Below are positions 42,088 through 52,496 of a stretch of 55,617 nt of DNA, piece by piece. Source of the DNA: Streptomyces cinereus (GTDB lineage Bacteria; Pseudomonadota; Gammaproteobacteria; Pseudomonadales; Moraxellaceae); NCBI GenBank assembly GCA_014647715.1, contig BMPS01000015.1:1-55617 (forward strand), given 5' to 3'. The notes beneath the pieces were generated by a model. That model made no database searches. It was not told the origin of the DNA and saw only the letters and a list, made by a program, of their open reading frames with translations. A program made the position numbers and the translations under genes. Numbering within the stretch: the first letter of the stretch is position 1; each line of letters begins with the position of its first letter.

Positions 42088-43251
42088 TTACGGCGTCAAA
42101 ATCACTTTTCGACACTCTTCTTCACGTTTTTCAAAGATTTCATAACCTTTTGCCGCATCCGATAGATTCATACGATGGGTAATAATCGCTTCAGGCGATA
42201 AATCCCCATTTTCAATATGTTCAAGCAGCTGTGGCAAGTATTTATGTACATGGGTTTGACCCATTTTAAAGGTTAATCCTTTGTCAAACGCATCACCCAT
42301 CAAGAAACCATGAATCGGACCTGCATACACCCCAGGAATACTGACTGTACCACCACGGCGTACCGCTGCCATACACTGACGTAATGCCGCGCCACTTGAG
42401 CCTTCAAGTTTGAGCGTGGTTAATACGGTTTCAACTATGCTACCTTTTGATTCAAAACCAACGGCATCAATCACCGCATCGACACCACGATGCCCCGCAG
42501 TTTGCTCAATAATCGCTTCTGCAGCATCGACTTTGTCAAAATTGACAGGAATTGCGCCATACGTATCTTGTGCGTATTGCAGACGATAGTCATTGTGGTC
42601 AACGATGAATATTTGTGCCGCGCCTAACATTTTGGCACAGGCGGCTGATAGCAAGCCCACAGGTCCTGCACCATAGATAGCCAAAGTCGAACCTTTGGTG
42701 ACATTGGCATTCGTCACTGCTTGCCAAGCAGTCGGTAAAATATCCGATAAGAACAACACTTTCTCATCAGGCAATGAACCTGGGACTTTAAAAGGGCCAA
42801 AATTGGCTTTTGGGACGCGCACATATTCTGCTTGTCCACCCGGCACACCGCCGTATAAATGACTAAACCCGAACAATGCCGAAGGTGGTGGAATAAGCTT
42901 TTTGTTCATCGCCGCGCCTGGACCCTCATTGGTGGTCTCACAGGCTGCCATCAAATCATTTTGACAGAAAAAGCAGCTACCACAGGCGATTACAAAGGGT
43001 ATCACCACGCGATCGCCTTTTTTTACCGCTGTGACGTCAGCGCCCACTTCTTCGACCACCCCCATAAATTCATGACCAAAAATATCGCCTTCTTCGGTCG
43101 CAGGGATCTTACCGCGGTATAAATGTAGGTCCGAGCCACAAATGGCGGTAGCAGTAACTTTTAAGATAATATCATCTTTGGCTTGTAACTGTGGGTCGGG
43201 AACATTGTCGACTCGAACATCTTTGGCACCGTGGTAGGTTAATGCGCGCAT
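42088..43251 (-). CDS. Zinc-dependent alcohol dehydrogenase (MDR superfamily)
   Basis: 387 residues. The catalytic zinc residues are in [12 protein letters not shown] (Cys38) and GHEFMG (His, Glu). Structural zinc cysteines are in [16 protein letters not shown]. The Rossmann motif is [11 protein letters not shown]. It resembles the glutathione-independent formaldehyde dehydrogenase-like branch (COG1063), often annotated only as zinc-dependent alcohol dehydrogenase. It oxidises or reduces an alcohol or aldehyde with NAD(H). It has its own upstream region of 676 bases and may be followed by otsBA in one transcript. Substrate unknown. Confidence 0.85.
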   Translation of the reverse strand: MRALTYHGAKDVRVDNVPDPQLQAKDDIILKVTATAICGSDLHLYRGKIPATEEGDIFGHEFMGVVEEVGADVTAVKKGDRVVIPFVIACGSCFFCQNDLMAACETTNEGPGAAMNKKLIPPPSALFGFSHLYGGVPGGQAEYVRVPKANFGPFKVPGSLPDEKVLFLSDILPTAWQAVTNANVTKGSTLAIYGAGPVGLLSAACAKMLGAAQIFIVDHNDYRLQYAQDTYGAIPVNFDKVDAAEAIIEQTAGHRGVDAVIDAVGFESKGSIVETVLTTLKLEGSSGAALRQCMAAVRRGGTVSIPGVYAGPIHGFLMGDAFDKGLTFKMGQTHVHKYLPQLLEHIENGDLSPEAIITHRMNLSDAAKGYEIFEKREEECRKVILTP

Positions 43252-43927
43252 GGGTATGACTCCTAGTTGTTGTTTTGCTGTTATTGTTTTTTGACTGTTA
43301 TTTCACCAAATAAAGTAGCGCCACTGAACTAATATGTTATGGGGCGTTATCATTTGACGTTTTGCAGAGTAACATGCGCCATGCATGGTTGTTGTCTATT
43401 CATGTAGTAGATAGGTTAATGTAATGTAAGTAATCTTAAAATAAACCATTGAAAATATTATATAATTTTAATAATTGTCCATAAAATTTTAGTATCAATT
43501 TTTAGCTATGGCTTAAACTTTAGTTCGCGTAATTTTTTTAAAAAATAACGGTCCAGGCTGCTAATAAAAAACCAAGGTGCTACTACGCTACTAATTTGCT
43601 ACTAAAAAGAAACGCATATCAGCCAACAACAAAATTCAGTCAGTAAAAGTGACTCGGTATATCCCTTTGCAAGTTATACTATAAGCCAAAATTTGTTGGT
43701 TTATGATTTTATCTACATTTCTATTGTCAATTTTTGACAGGTAGCACAATGAATTCTGCAAGCTATTGACCCAAGTGAGGATTGAAAATAAACCTACATC
43801 CCATCATCAAGAAAATAACCATTGACGATTAAAAAATTTTAGAGGTGGATATTGAAACGATTTATCAAAACACCATATCAATTTTAGTTCAAAGCTAATT
43901 AGTTAAAAGCTAAAAGGAAAAATAATA
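43252..43927. other. Long intergenic region between the alcohol dehydrogenase and clpB genes
   Basis: 676 bases, AT-rich, divergent. It contains a sigma-32-like promoter for clpB (43781-43807) and its ribosome binding site AAAGGA. I found no protein with a ribosome binding site, no tRNA and no known RNA. The length leaves room for an undetected small RNA. Confidence 0.5.
43781..43807 (+). promoter_or_regulatory. Sigma-32-like promoter of clpB
   Basis: ATTGAAA (43781-43787), an 11-base spacer and TCCCATCAT (43799-43807) against CTTGAAA and CCCCATNT. It implies a leader of about 110 bases. Confidence 0.55.
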
Positions 43928-46525
43928 ATGCAATTTGATAAATTTACCAATGCCTTACAAAACGCGGTTCAGCAGGCACAAACGCTCGCTGTCACTCGTG
44001 ATCATACCGCGATTGAGCCGATTCATTTATTGTCAGTGCTACTCAATGAACCGAGTAATGCCAATGTGTATGAACAGGCAGGCGCAAACTTGAATCAGTT
44101 AAAAACAGACGTGCAACAATCGCTCAACAACCAAGCGGTGATTGGTACGCCCACAGGTGACGTTAATCTCAGCCCAAATACGGCTAAGATTTTAAATCTA
44201 GCCGAACGTCATGCGCAAAAAGCGGGCGATCAGTTTTTATCTACCGACTGGGTGCTAGTTGCCCTAGCAGAGACGGGCGACACCGCAAAACTGCTCACAA
44301 AAGCAGGGGTCAATGAGCCAAAACTAAGACAAGTCATTAATTTTATTCGTGGGGGTGATAAAGTGGATACACAAAATAGCGAAGACCAACGTGATGCCTT
44401 AAATAAATATACCATCGATTTAACCGCACGTGCCGAATCGGGCAAACTTGACCCCGTGATTGGGCGTGATGACGAAATCCGCCGTACCATTCAAGTGTTG
44501 TCACGCCGTACCAAAAACAACCCTGTGCTTATTGGTGAGCCGGGTGTAGGTAAAACTGCGATTGTTGAAGGATTGGCACAAAAAATCGTAAACGGTGATG
44601 TGCCAGAAGGCTTGCGCAACAAACGTGTATTATCGCTTGATTTGGGGGCACTGATTGCGGGCGCAAAATTCCGTGGTGAGTTTGAAGAACGCCTAAAAGC
44701 GGTACTTAACGACCTAGCAAAAAGCGAAGGGCAAGTTATTTTATTCATTGATGAAATTCATACCATGGTCGGTGCGGGTAAAGCCGATGGCGCGATGGAT
44801 GCGGGTAATATGCTCAAACCTGCGTTAGCGCGTGGTGAGCTGCACTGCGTGGGCGCGACTACCCTTGATGAATACCGCCAATATATCGAAAAAGATGCCG
44901 CCCTTGAGCGTCGTTTTCAAAAAGTATTGGTTGATGAGCCTACGGTGGAAGATACCATTGCCATTCTGCGCGGTCTAAAAGAGCGCTATGAACTGCATCA
45001 TGGGGTTGATATCCAAGACAGTGCGATTATTGCCGCCGCGCGGATGAGTAACCGTTATATCACCGACCGTATGCTACCTGACAAAGCCATTGACTTGGTG
45101 GATGAAGCGGCTAGCCGTCTAAAAATGGAACTTGATAGTAAACCAGAAGCCTTGGGCAAATTAGACAGCCGTTTGATTCAGCTCAAAATGCAACGTGAAA
45201 CCTTAAAGCATGAGGATGATGAAGGCGCGAAATCACAGCTAAAACTGCTTGACACTCAAATCAGCGAGCTTGAAAAAGAATACGCAGATTTAAATGAAAT
45301 TTGGCAAGCAGAAAAAGCCCTTGTTAAAGGTAGCCAACAGCTCAAAGATGAGCTTGATAAAGCGCGTATCGCCTATGAAAAAGCCCAGCGTGAAGGTGAC
45401 TACGAGACCATGTCAAAACTGCAATACGAGACCATTCCACAACTGGAAAAACGTATTAAAGACTCTGACTTGGCTGAGCAAAAAGAGCAAGCAGGGGAAG
45501 CGCCAAGCGTCAAACTGCTACGTAATAAAGTCACCGAAAACGAAATCGCTGAAGTCGTTGCTGCTGCAACAGGCATCCCTGTTACCAAAATGATGCAAGG
45601 CGAACGTGAAAAAATGCTGCACATGGAAGAAAAACTGCATGAGCGCGTAGTCGGTCAAGATGAAGCAGTACAAGCAGTCGCCAATGCGGTGCGCCGTAGT
45701 CGTGCCGGGCTATCTGACCCCAATCGTCCTAGCGGTTCGTTCTTGTTCCTAGGTCCGACAGGCGTGGGTAAAACTGAATTGACCAAATCATTGGCAAGTT
45801 TCTTGTTTGATGATGAAAATGCCATGATTCGTATTGATATGTCTGAATTTATGGAAAAACACAGTGTCAGCCGTCTTGTCGGCGCACCCCCAGGCTACGT
45901 GGGTTATGAAGAAGGTGGGGTATTGACTGAAGCCGTACGCCGCCGACCCTACAGTGTGGTATTGTTTGATGAAGTAGAAAAAGCGCATCCTGATGTGTTT
46001 AATATCCTACTGCAAGTGCTAGACGATGGTCGGTTGACCGACAGCCAAGGTCGCGTTGTGGACTTTAAAAACACCGTCATTATCATGACCTCAAACCTTG
46101 GTTCGCATAAAATCCAAGAGATGGCAGGCGATAGCTACGAAGAAATCAAAGCGGCAGTGATGAATTCAGTCAATCAGCATTTCCGCCCAGAGTTTGTCAA
46201 CCGTATTGATGAAATCGTGGTGTTCCATCCATTAGGGCAAGAACAAATGGCGGGTATTGCAGATATTCAACTGTCACGCTTACGCAAACGTCTCCAAGAG
46301 CGTGACATGGATATTGTATTGTCAGATGAAGCCATGAATCAATTGGTCGCTGTGGGTTATGACCCTGTGTATGGTGCAAGACCGCTAAAACGCGCCATCC
46401 AGCAGGAAATCGAAAATCCGCTATCCGTCAAATTGTTATCGGGTGAGTTTGTGGCGGGTGATACCATTAAAGTGGATGTCGATGCTCAAGATAAATTGAC
46501 CTTTGATAAATTGCGTTTAAGTTGA
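43928..46525 (+). CDS. clpB: ATP-dependent disaggregase ClpB
   Basis: 865 residues, normal length. The Clp N-domain (about 1-145) precedes two AAA+ modules with Walker A GEPGVGKT at about 203-210 and GPTGVGKT at about 609-616. Walker [14 protein letters not shown], the long coiled-coil middle domain (about 400-525) and the pore loop YVGYEEGG are present. It rescues aggregated proteins with DnaK. No ClpP-binding loop is expected in ClpB. AAAGGA precedes ATG 43928, and a heat-shock type promoter lies upstream, as for htpG. Confidence 0.97.
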   Translation: MQFDKFTNALQNAVQQAQTLAVTRDHTAIEPIHLLSVLLNEPSNANVYEQAGANLNQLKTDVQQSLNNQAVIGTPTGDVNLSPNTAKILNLAERHAQKAGDQFLSTDWVLVALAETGDTAKLLTKAGVNEPKLRQVINFIRGGDKVDTQNSEDQRDALNKYTIDLTARAESGKLDPVIGRDDEIRRTIQVLSRRTKNNPVLIGEPGVGKTAIVEGLAQKIVNGDVPEGLRNKRVLSLDLGALIAGAKFRGEFEERLKAVLNDLAKSEGQVILFIDEIHTMVGAGKADGAMDAGNMLKPALARGELHCVGATTLDEYRQYIEKDAALERRFQKVLVDEPTVEDTIAILRGLKERYELHHGVDIQDSAIIAAARMSNRYITDRMLPDKAIDLVDEAASRLKMELDSKPEALGKLDSRLIQLKMQRETLKHEDDEGAKSQLKLLDTQISELEKEYADLNEIWQAEKALVKGSQQLKDELDKARIAYEKAQREGDYETMSKLQYETIPQLEKRIKDSDLAEQKEQAGEAPSVKLLRNKVTENEIAEVVAAATGIPVTKMMQGEREKMLHMEEKLHERVVGQDEAVQAVANAVRRSRAGLSDPNRPSGSFLFLGPTGVGKTELTKSLASFLFDDENAMIRIDMSEFMEKHSVSRLVGAPPGYVGYEEGGVLTEAVRRRPYSVVLFDEVEKAHPDVFNILLQVLDDGRLTDSQGRVVDFKNTVIIMTSNLGSHKIQEMAGDSYEEIKAAVMNSVNQHFRPEFVNRIDEIVVFHPLGQEQMAGIADIQLSRLRKRLQERDMDIVLSDEAMNQLVAVGYDPVYGARPLKRAIQQEIENPLSVKLLSGEFVAGDTIKVDVDAQDKLTFDKLRLS

Positions 46526-46546
46526 TTTTTGGTAAGCGATTTAAAG

Positions 46547-46574
46547 TAAGGGCGTAAATACGCCCTTATTTTTT
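46547..46574 (+). terminator. Terminator of clpB
   Basis: TAAGGGCGT (46547-46555) pairs with ACGCCCTTA (46560-46568) around a four-base loop, then six T. Confidence 0.95.
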
Positions 46575-46602
46575 CAGATAGGTTTACCTATATTTTAAAG
46601 GG

Positions 46603-47058
46603 CTATTGCGGTGGTAAGTTTTGTTGCTTTGGTTGCTGTCTTAAAACATAAACAATTAAAATGCCAACAATTGCCATGACAGCGACACCTGCTACCCAAG
46701 GCTCATGCCAGTATATCGCAAAACCTGCCAATACTACCAATCCAAGTGACAGTAATAAGCCAAACCATTGACCTTTAGACAACAATCCCAGTAATTTATT
46801 ATCATTAGCAATATTAGCAGTATTTACCCTCACAATTTCTTGATGTTGTACCGTTTGGATTTGATGGCGGTGTTTCTGTTCTGCTTCAGCCATACTCATA
46901 ACCCGATTAACTAAATTTGGGTCAATCTGTTGCAACTGTTGTAAAAACTCCCCTGATGGATAAGGGGAGTATTCTTCAATATGTTCAATTCTAGCTTGAA
47001 TACCATTGCTATTTTGACTAGCTTGGACACTTGTACCTTTACGGTTCTTATTAGACAT
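46603..47058 (-). CDS. DUF2335 predicted membrane protein
   Basis: 151 residues. It matches the DUF2335 pattern: a polar N-terminus, then YSPYPSGEFLQQLQQIDP (30-47), the alternating motif MAEAEQKHRHQI (56-67), and two membrane segments at about 97-116 and 121-140 ending in a basic/Gln-rich tail. DUF2335 proteins are of unknown function and occur sporadically in bacteria, often near mobile or accessory genes. The start overlaps the end of the small upstream gene by 8 bases. The pair lies between clpB and dcd behind a palindromic element. Confidence 0.75.
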   Translation of the reverse strand: MSNKNRKGTSVQASQNSNGIQARIEHIEEYSPYPSGEFLQQLQQIDPNLVNRVMSMAEAEQKHRHQIQTVQHQEIVRVNTANIANDNKLLGLLSKGQWFGLLLSLGLVVLAGFAIYWHEPWVAGVAVMAIVGILIVYVLRQQPKQQNLPPQ

Positions 47059-47287
47059 GACGATAATAAAGGTTTTGTAAATGCTGTTGTTTACTAGGTT
47101 CTAATTCATTGACAATTTTTTGACTTGCACGTTTGAAATCACCGCCAATGCTTAACCAATCTTGTTGAATTGAACCTAATTTCATGGATTCAAAGTCTGT
47201 ATTTTGTGTTTTTCTACGAAATTTCATGGGTTGTAAAAAGAAGCTCGAAACAAACCCGTCATAGAATGCTGTGTTTGTTCTACGCAT
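47051..47287 (-). CDS. Small protein encoded upstream of and overlapping the DUF2335 gene
   Basis: 78 residues with AGGA at eight bases before ATG 47287. The protein is basic near the N-terminus (MKFRRKTQ) and polar throughout, with no membrane segment and no family I recognise. Its overlap with the DUF2335 gene means the two are co-translated. It could be a partner, regulator or small toxin-type protein; nothing decides between these. Confidence 0.6.
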   Translation of the reverse strand: MRRTNTAFYDGFVSSFFLQPMKFRRKTQNTDFESMKLGSIQQDWLSIGGDFKRASQKIVNELEPSKQQHLQNLYYRHV

Positions 47288-47321
47288 AAAATTATCCTAA
47301 GTAATAATATTTATTGATGTG

Positions 47322-47333
47322 CCTAATATTAGG
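47322..47333 (-). promoter_or_regulatory. Perfect 12-bp palindrome before the DUF2335 pair
   Basis: CCTAATATTAGG lies 35 bases upstream of the small gene's start and includes a possible -10 (TAATAT). It is a candidate operator. Confidence 0.4.
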
Positions 47334-47552
47334 ACACACTAGGTATGTTAACATTTAAATACTATACTTGCTATTTTTTTTTGAAACAGCATTTTATATC
47401 ATGCAATAAAATGTTGACTTTTATACTTTTGCTAAATTTTCTAGTTTATACTGAAGCAATAATATATCAAAAAGAATAAAGATTTGACCTTTTCTAATTA
47501 AATTTTTAAGATTTTACCGTATAATGCATCAAATTTATGCAAAGGAAAAACA

Positions 47553-48128
47553 ATGTCTATCAAATCCGACCGCTGGATACGCCAAATGGCACAAGAGCAT
47601 GGCATGATTGAGCCATTTGAAGCAGGTCAAGTACGTGTGGGCGAACAAGGACAAAAATTGGTCAGCTACGGCACCTCAAGCTATGGTTATGATGTGCGCT
47701 GCGCGCGCGAATTTAAAGTGTTTACCAATGTACATTCTGCCATCGTTGACCCAAAAAACTTTGATGAGCGTAGCTTTATTGATATCGTGGGCGATGAATG
47801 TATCATCCCGCCCAACTCATTTGCCTTGGCTCGTACTGTCGAGTATTTTCGTATTCCCCGCGATGTATTGACCATTTGTTTGGGAAAATCTACCTATGCG
47901 CGCTGCGGTATTATTGTCAATGTCACGCCGCTTGAGCCAGAATGGGAAGGGCATGTGACCTTAGAGTTTAGTAATACCACCAACTTACCGGCGCGTATCT
48001 ATGCCGGCGAGGGCGTGGCGCAAATGCTATTTTTCCAAAGTGATGCCGATGATGTGTGCGAAACTTCCTATAAAGACCGTGGCGGTAAATACCAAGGTCA
48101 AATGGGCGTGACTTTACCCAAAGCGTAA
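47553..48128 (+). CDS. dcd: dCTP deaminase
   Basis: 191 residues, trimeric dUTPase-like fold. It deaminates dCTP to dUTP, feeding dTMP synthesis. Signatures: [24 protein letters not shown] and [17 protein letters not shown], the last with the catalytic glutamate. The C-terminal [11 protein letters not shown] closes the active site. AAAGGA lies six bases before ATG 47553 and a TATAAT (47520-47525) 27 bases before it. The length agrees with E. coli Dcd (193). Confidence 0.97.
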   Translation: MSIKSDRWIRQMAQEHGMIEPFEAGQVRVGEQGQKLVSYGTSSYGYDVRCAREFKVFTNVHSAIVDPKNFDERSFIDIVGDECIIPPNSFALARTVEYFRIPRDVLTICLGKSTYARCGIIVNVTPLEPEWEGHVTLEFSNTTNLPARIYAGEGVAQMLFFQSDADDVCETSYKDRGGKYQGQMGVTLPKA

Positions 48129-48160
48129 ACGGCAAACGATAAGCAATAAGCAGTCACATA

Positions 48161-48183
48161 GACCCACTTCGGTGGGTTTTATA
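48161..48183 (+). terminator. Terminator of dcd with a TTCG tetraloop
   Basis: ACCCAC (48162-48167), loop TTCG, GTGGGT (48172-48177), then TTT and an AT-rich stretch. Confidence 0.85.
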
Positions 48184-48328
48184 TTTTATGGCGACAAATT
48201 GTTAAACGCTCAAATTTTACACGAGCTTACAACTGCTTTAAGCTTTCTGGTTTTGAATATGTCATACTAACGATGCGCTATCGCTACCGTTTTAAAATAA
48301 TAATACCCCACATAATAAGGATAACACC

Positions 48329-48571
48329 ATGATTGAACTAAGTAATAACTATGTCGCGCTAAATTTGGCAAAATTTATCTATGAAGAAGAAGCCAAACTC
48401 ATGCCAAATAAACACCAACAAGAAAGTGATATCAAAGAATATATTTTTGAGTTATATGAAGAGTGCGTTGCTGTCGTTGAAGAAAACGACTCAGCGGATT
48501 ATGAATATGAAGACTTTGATTTTGATGAAGATGAATCGTTAGCAGATGACGATGACGATATGCTTCGCTAA
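48329..48571 (+). CDS. Small highly acidic protein, unknown function
   Basis: 80 residues with a good ribosome binding site (AAGGATAACACC) before ATG 48329 and its own terminator behind, so it is a real, single gene. The first 50 residues look like a folded helical domain (NLAKFIYEEEAKLMPNKHQ). The last 25 are almost all Asp, Glu, Tyr and Phe (EYEDFDFDEDESLADDDDD). Acidic tails of this kind occur in DNA mimics, ribosome-linked and chaperone-linked proteins. I do not recognise the family. Confidence 0.75.
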   Translation: MIELSNNYVALNLAKFIYEEEAKLMPNKHQQESDIKEYIFELYEECVAVVEENDSADYEYEDFDFDEDESLADDDDDMLR

Positions 48572-48583
48572 CATGTTAATCCA

Positions 48584-48616
48584 TAAAAAAATCGGCTAAA
48601 GTGGCCGATTTTTTTA
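48584..48616. terminator. Bidirectional terminator between the acidic-protein gene and the acyl-CoA dehydrogenase
   Basis: AAAAAAATCGGC pairs with GCCGATTTTTTT (48604-48615) around TAAAGTG. Confidence 0.9.
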
Positions 48617-48630
48617 TGTTTAAGTAGGGA

Positions 48631-50415
48631 TTAAGCAATGGTTGCCGCAAAATAATCGCGGTCAAACGCTGTGATGGGTTGGCTTGTTGCTTTTACCATC
48701 GCAATATGCGCATCTAAGCGTGGCAACATACGACCGACATAGTAGTCTGCTAATTTTGCTTTGTTAGCATAGAAATCGCCTTCCTTGCTATTTGCCGCTT
48801 CAACCATCAAGCCAAACATATAAGCAAAGCTGACATAACCAAAGGCTTGTAAGTAATCAACCGCACAGCCATTGATTTCGTCTTTATTGACCGCTGCCGC
48901 TGCTACCACTGCTTTGGTTAAGTCTTCAAGTTTATCCGCTGATGTTAAAATCGCTTGCTTGATGGCATGGTCTGCGTTCATGTTATTGGCAAAATCACGC
49001 ATTTCTTGCACATACGTTGTCACAAACGCACCGCCGTTTTTCACCACTTTACGACCTAATAAATCAAGTGATTGGATACCATTGGTTCCTTCATAAATTT
49101 GCGAAATACGGGTGTCACGTACGATTTGTTCCATTCCCCATTCACGGATATAGCCATGACCGCCAAAGCATTGCTGTGCATCAATTGACGCTTCAAGACC
49201 ACGGTCGGTTAGGAATGCTTTAGCAACTGGCGTTAAAAGGGCGACACGGTCATCAGCAGCTTTTCTTGCAGCATCATCATCGGTATATTTGTTGGTATCA
49301 AGTTCTTTGGCGACATACATCGCAAAGCAGCGTGAGGCCTCACTGATGGTTTTAGCATTTAACAGCATACGGCGAACGTCGGCATGAAATACGATTGGGT
49401 CAGCGGCTTTGTTTGGTTCTTGGATGCCGCTATCGGCGCGACCTTGGATACGGTCAAGGGTATAAGCTGTGGCGTTTTGATACGCTAACTCAGCGCCACC
49501 AATACCTTGTAACCCCATTGTCAAACGCTCATAGTTCATCATGATAAACATGGACGCAAGACCGGTATTTTCCGCCCCTACCATAAAGCCTTTGGCGCCA
49601 TCAAAGTTCATGACGCAAGTCGCTGACGCCTTGATACCCATTTTGTGCTCGATAGAGCCACAGCTTACCGCGTTACGCTCGCCCAATGAGCCATCCGCAT
49701 TCACATGGAATTTGGGTACGATAAACAATGAAATCCCTTTTGAGCCTGCTGGGGCATCTGGGGTTTTTGCCAGTACCAAATGGATGATGTTGTCCGCTAA
49801 GTCATGTTCACCTGCGGTGATAAAGATTTTGGTACCTGTGATACTGTAGCTACCGTCTTCGTTTGGCACGGCTTTAGTTTTGATGATACCCAAATCCGTA
49901 CCTGCGTGCGGTTCGGTCAAACACATCGTACCTGTCCACTCACCTGAGTAGATTTTTTCTAGGTAGGTTTGTTTTTGTTCTTCAGAGCCTGCATTATAGA
50001 TACACATACACGCGCCGCCCGATAGGTTTGGATAGAGCGCGAATGATTGGTTGGCGGTAAATACCATCTCTTCAGCGAGCATGGTAACCATTTTGGGCAT
50101 GCCTTGACCGCCGTGATTTGGATCGCCGCCTAGACCAATCCAGCCGCCTTGTGCGTATTCGTCAAATGCTGCCTTAAAACCAGTTGGGGTTTTTACTTTG
50201 CCTTCACCCAGATATTGTGCCCCTTCTTCATCGCCCGAGCGGTTGATGGGCAGTAACGTGTTTTTAGCAAATTTTGACATTTCTTCTAAAATCATATTGA
50301 CCGTATCACTGTCAACATGGGCTAACTGTTCATTTTTTTGCCAAAAATCAGCTGCATTGAATACATCATTTAAAATGAATTTCATGTCTTGAATTGGCGC
50401 ATTATAAATAGGCAT
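48631..50415 (-). CDS. FadE-type long-chain acyl-CoA dehydrogenase (first of a pair)
   Basis: 594 residues, the large form with an extra C-terminal helical region found in Pseudomonas FadE1/FadE2 and Acinetobacter relatives. It introduces the trans-2 double bond in beta-oxidation using FAD. Motifs: MCLTEPHAGTDLG, KIFITAGEHDL, and the catalytic glutamate in QIYEGTNGIQSLDLLGRK; GGHGYIREWGMEQ precedes it. It is strongly similar to the 597-residue product of the next gene on the same strand. The two are separated by a hairpin and may overlap in chain-length range. Confidence 0.9.
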   Translation of the reverse strand: MPIYNAPIQDMKFILNDVFNAADFWQKNEQLAHVDSDTVNMILEEMSKFAKNTLLPINRSGDEEGAQYLGEGKVKTPTGFKAAFDEYAQGGWIGLGGDPNHGGQGMPKMVTMLAEEMVFTANQSFALYPNLSGGACMCIYNAGSEEQKQTYLEKIYSGEWTGTMCLTEPHAGTDLGIIKTKAVPNEDGSYSITGTKIFITAGEHDLADNIIHLVLAKTPDAPAGSKGISLFIVPKFHVNADGSLGERNAVSCGSIEHKMGIKASATCVMNFDGAKGFMVGAENTGLASMFIMMNYERLTMGLQGIGGAELAYQNATAYTLDRIQGRADSGIQEPNKAADPIVFHADVRRMLLNAKTISEASRCFAMYVAKELDTNKYTDDDAARKAADDRVALLTPVAKAFLTDRGLEASIDAQQCFGGHGYIREWGMEQIVRDTRISQIYEGTNGIQSLDLLGRKVVKNGGAFVTTYVQEMRDFANNMNADHAIKQAILTSADKLEDLTKAVVAAAAVNKDEINGCAVDYLQAFGYVSFAYMFGLMVEAANSKEGDFYANKAKLADYYVGRMLPRLDAHIAMVKATSQPITAFDRDYFAATIA

Positions 50416-50458
50416 ATTATTTCCTTTTATGGGTTAGCTCGTAATTCGAAATGAGACA

Positions 50459-50490
50459 AATCCTTAGATAGCTTTTGCTACCTAAGGATT
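50459..50490 (-). terminator. Intercistronic hairpin between the two FadE-type genes
   Basis: AATCCTTAGATAGC (50459-50472) and GCTACCTAAGGATT (50477-50490) form a 14-bp stem with one mismatch. There is no real T-run, so processing or RNA stability is as likely as termination. Confidence 0.4.
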
Positions 50491-50551
50491 AAATAAACTA
50501 TCAATGATTCTATCATAATTTTATTACTACACTGGATAGCTTAGTAAAAAA

Positions 50552-52345
50552 TTAGAATTGGAATTCGTCAACGTCCATGCTCATGTATGGCTCGAGACCT
50601 GTATCAATACGTTTGACGTAAGTTAAGGTGCGAGGCAATAGTTTTGCAAAGTAGAACTGAGCGGTTTTGATTTTCGCTTGATAGAATTTGGTCTCAGTGG
50701 TGTCGCCTTGGAGCGCTTGTTGAGCGACCAACGCCATACGCGCCCATAGGTAAGCTAGGGTGATGTAGCCACTATAGTACATGTAGTCAACCGCCGCTGC
50801 ACCCACTGCATCAGGATTTTCAGTGGCTTGCATACCAATGCGAGCAGTCAAATCGCCCCATTCTTTATTCAGACGTGCCAGTGGACGAATGAATTCACCC
50901 ATCGCATCGTTGTCTTTGTTTTCTTCACAGAATTGATAAATGACTTTGCTAAAGTTAGCTAGCATTTTACCTTGTGAACCCAATACTTTACGACCTAACA
51001 AGTCGAGTGACTGGATTTCAGTGGTACCTTCGTATATACAAGCAATACGCGTATCACGTACGTTTTGTTCCATGCCCCATTCACGGATAAAGCCGTGACC
51101 ACCATACACTTGCACACCGTGATTGGCTGCTTCATAACCTGTTTCAGTTAAGAAGGCTTTAGCAATTGGGGTTAAAAAAGACAACATTTGGTCAGCGTAA
51201 GCTTGTGTTTCGCCTTCACCTTTAGTTACCACATCAGAGAATTGTGATAGATAGTAGACGAGGGCACGGCCACCTTCTGCAAACGCTTTACAAGTTAATA
51301 CCATGTTACGCACTGCTGGATGGACGATGATTGGGTCAGCCACTTGTTCTGGGGCTTTTGCACCGCTTAATGCGCGCATCGCAAGACGATCTTTGGCGTA
51401 GCTTAAGCCACCTTGGAAAGCCAATTCCGCCGCAGTTAGACCTTGAATCGCAGTACCAATACGGGCGGTATTCATAAAGGTAAACATACAGTTTAGACCT
51501 TTGTTTTCAGGTCCAATCAAGTAACCTTTAGCTTTATCAAAGTTTAGTACCGCAGTTGCAGAGGCTTTAATACCCATTTTGTGTTCAATCGAACCACAGG
51601 TAACGGTGTTACGCTCACCGATAGAGCCATCTTCGTTGACATTGAATTTTGGTACGATGAACAATGAGATACCTTTGGTACCTGCTGGCGCACCCGGTAA
51701 ACGCGCTAGTACGATATGGACAATGTTGTCTGCCATGTCGTGTTCGCCGGCTGAGATAAAGATTTTTTGACCGGTGATAGCGTATGAACCGTCTTCATTG
51801 GGTTCAGCTTTGGTGCGGGTAATACCTAAATCAGAACCTGCATGTGCTTCGGTCAGACACATGGTACCTGTCCACTCACCGCTGACTAGTTTCAATAAAT
51901 ATTTTTGTTTTTGTTCATCGGTACCGTGGTGTTCTAGCGTACGGATAGCACCTTCAGATAGACCTGGGTACATTGAGAAAGACCAGTTAGCCGTACCTAC
52001 CATTTCACTGACCGCTGAACCCAATGACAATGGCATACCTTGACCGCCAAACTCTTCATCGGCACATAAAGAAGGAAAGCCTAATTCACAGTATTGTTTA
52101 TAAGCTTCTTTAAAGCCTTTTGGCGTATATACATTACCATTTTCAAAACGACAGCCTTCTTCATCGCCTGAACGGTTGAGGGGTGACAATTCTGCTTCTG
52201 AGAAGCTTGCACCTGCTTCTATGAAACTATCAATCGTTTCTTTATCCGTATGGGCATAGCTAGGAATGGTTTTGTAGTGATCTTCAAATTTTAGTAATTC
52301 ATGCATGACAAATTTCATATCACGAAGCGGTGCTTTATATTGCAT
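50552..52345 (-). CDS. FadE-type long-chain acyl-CoA dehydrogenase (second of a pair)
   Basis: 597 residues, paralogous to the enzyme at 48631-50415. It has MCLTEAHAGSDLG, KIFISAGEHDM, YGGHGFIREWGMEQ and the catalytic glutamate in CIYEGTTEIQSLDLLGRK. The N-terminal NRSGDEEGCRF is shared between the two. It probably comes first in a two-gene unit, transcribed before its partner. The FadL-type porin and this pair together support growth on or turnover of long-chain fatty acids. Exact chain-length preference cannot be read from sequence. Confidence 0.9.
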   Translation of the reverse strand: MQYKAPLRDMKFVMHELLKFEDHYKTIPSYAHTDKETIDSFIEAGASFSEAELSPLNRSGDEEGCRFENGNVYTPKGFKEAYKQYCELGFPSLCADEEFGGQGMPLSLGSAVSEMVGTANWSFSMYPGLSEGAIRTLEHHGTDEQKQKYLLKLVSGEWTGTMCLTEAHAGSDLGITRTKAEPNEDGSYAITGQKIFISAGEHDMADNIVHIVLARLPGAPAGTKGISLFIVPKFNVNEDGSIGERNTVTCGSIEHKMGIKASATAVLNFDKAKGYLIGPENKGLNCMFTFMNTARIGTAIQGLTAAELAFQGGLSYAKDRLAMRALSGAKAPEQVADPIIVHPAVRNMVLTCKAFAEGGRALVYYLSQFSDVVTKGEGETQAYADQMLSFLTPIAKAFLTETGYEAANHGVQVYGGHGFIREWGMEQNVRDTRIACIYEGTTEIQSLDLLGRKVLGSQGKMLANFSKVIYQFCEENKDNDAMGEFIRPLARLNKEWGDLTARIGMQATENPDAVGAAAVDYMYYSGYITLAYLWARMALVAQQALQGDTTETKFYQAKIKTAQFYFAKLLPRTLTYVKRIDTGLEPYMSMDVDEFQF

Positions 52346-52376
52346 AATATTTCCTTGATTGCTGTTTTTAAAAAGA

Positions 52377-52406
52377 CAAAAAAACCTACCCCAATACTAA
52401 GGTTTT
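52377..52406 (-). terminator. Terminator of the EAL-protein gene
   Basis: On the minus strand AAAACCT (52406-52400) pairs with AGGTTTT (52387-52381), followed by more T. Confidence 0.7.
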
Positions 52407-52496
52407 ATATCTCTAAGATAGGAAAATTTGGCAAAGGTGACAAGGTACTAACATGACTATAGGGTCATAAAAAAATCTAATTGGTCAAATTAAAAC

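Noticed and set aside
43252-43927. Small RNA or riboswitch in the long gap before clpB
   Set aside because: No conserved structure, terminator or promoter pair was convincing enough to call. Left as an open gap.
48631-52345. Tandem FadE-type genes as a recent duplication
   Set aside because: The paralogues are clearly diverged along their whole length and such pairs are found in pseudomonads, so the duplication is old.
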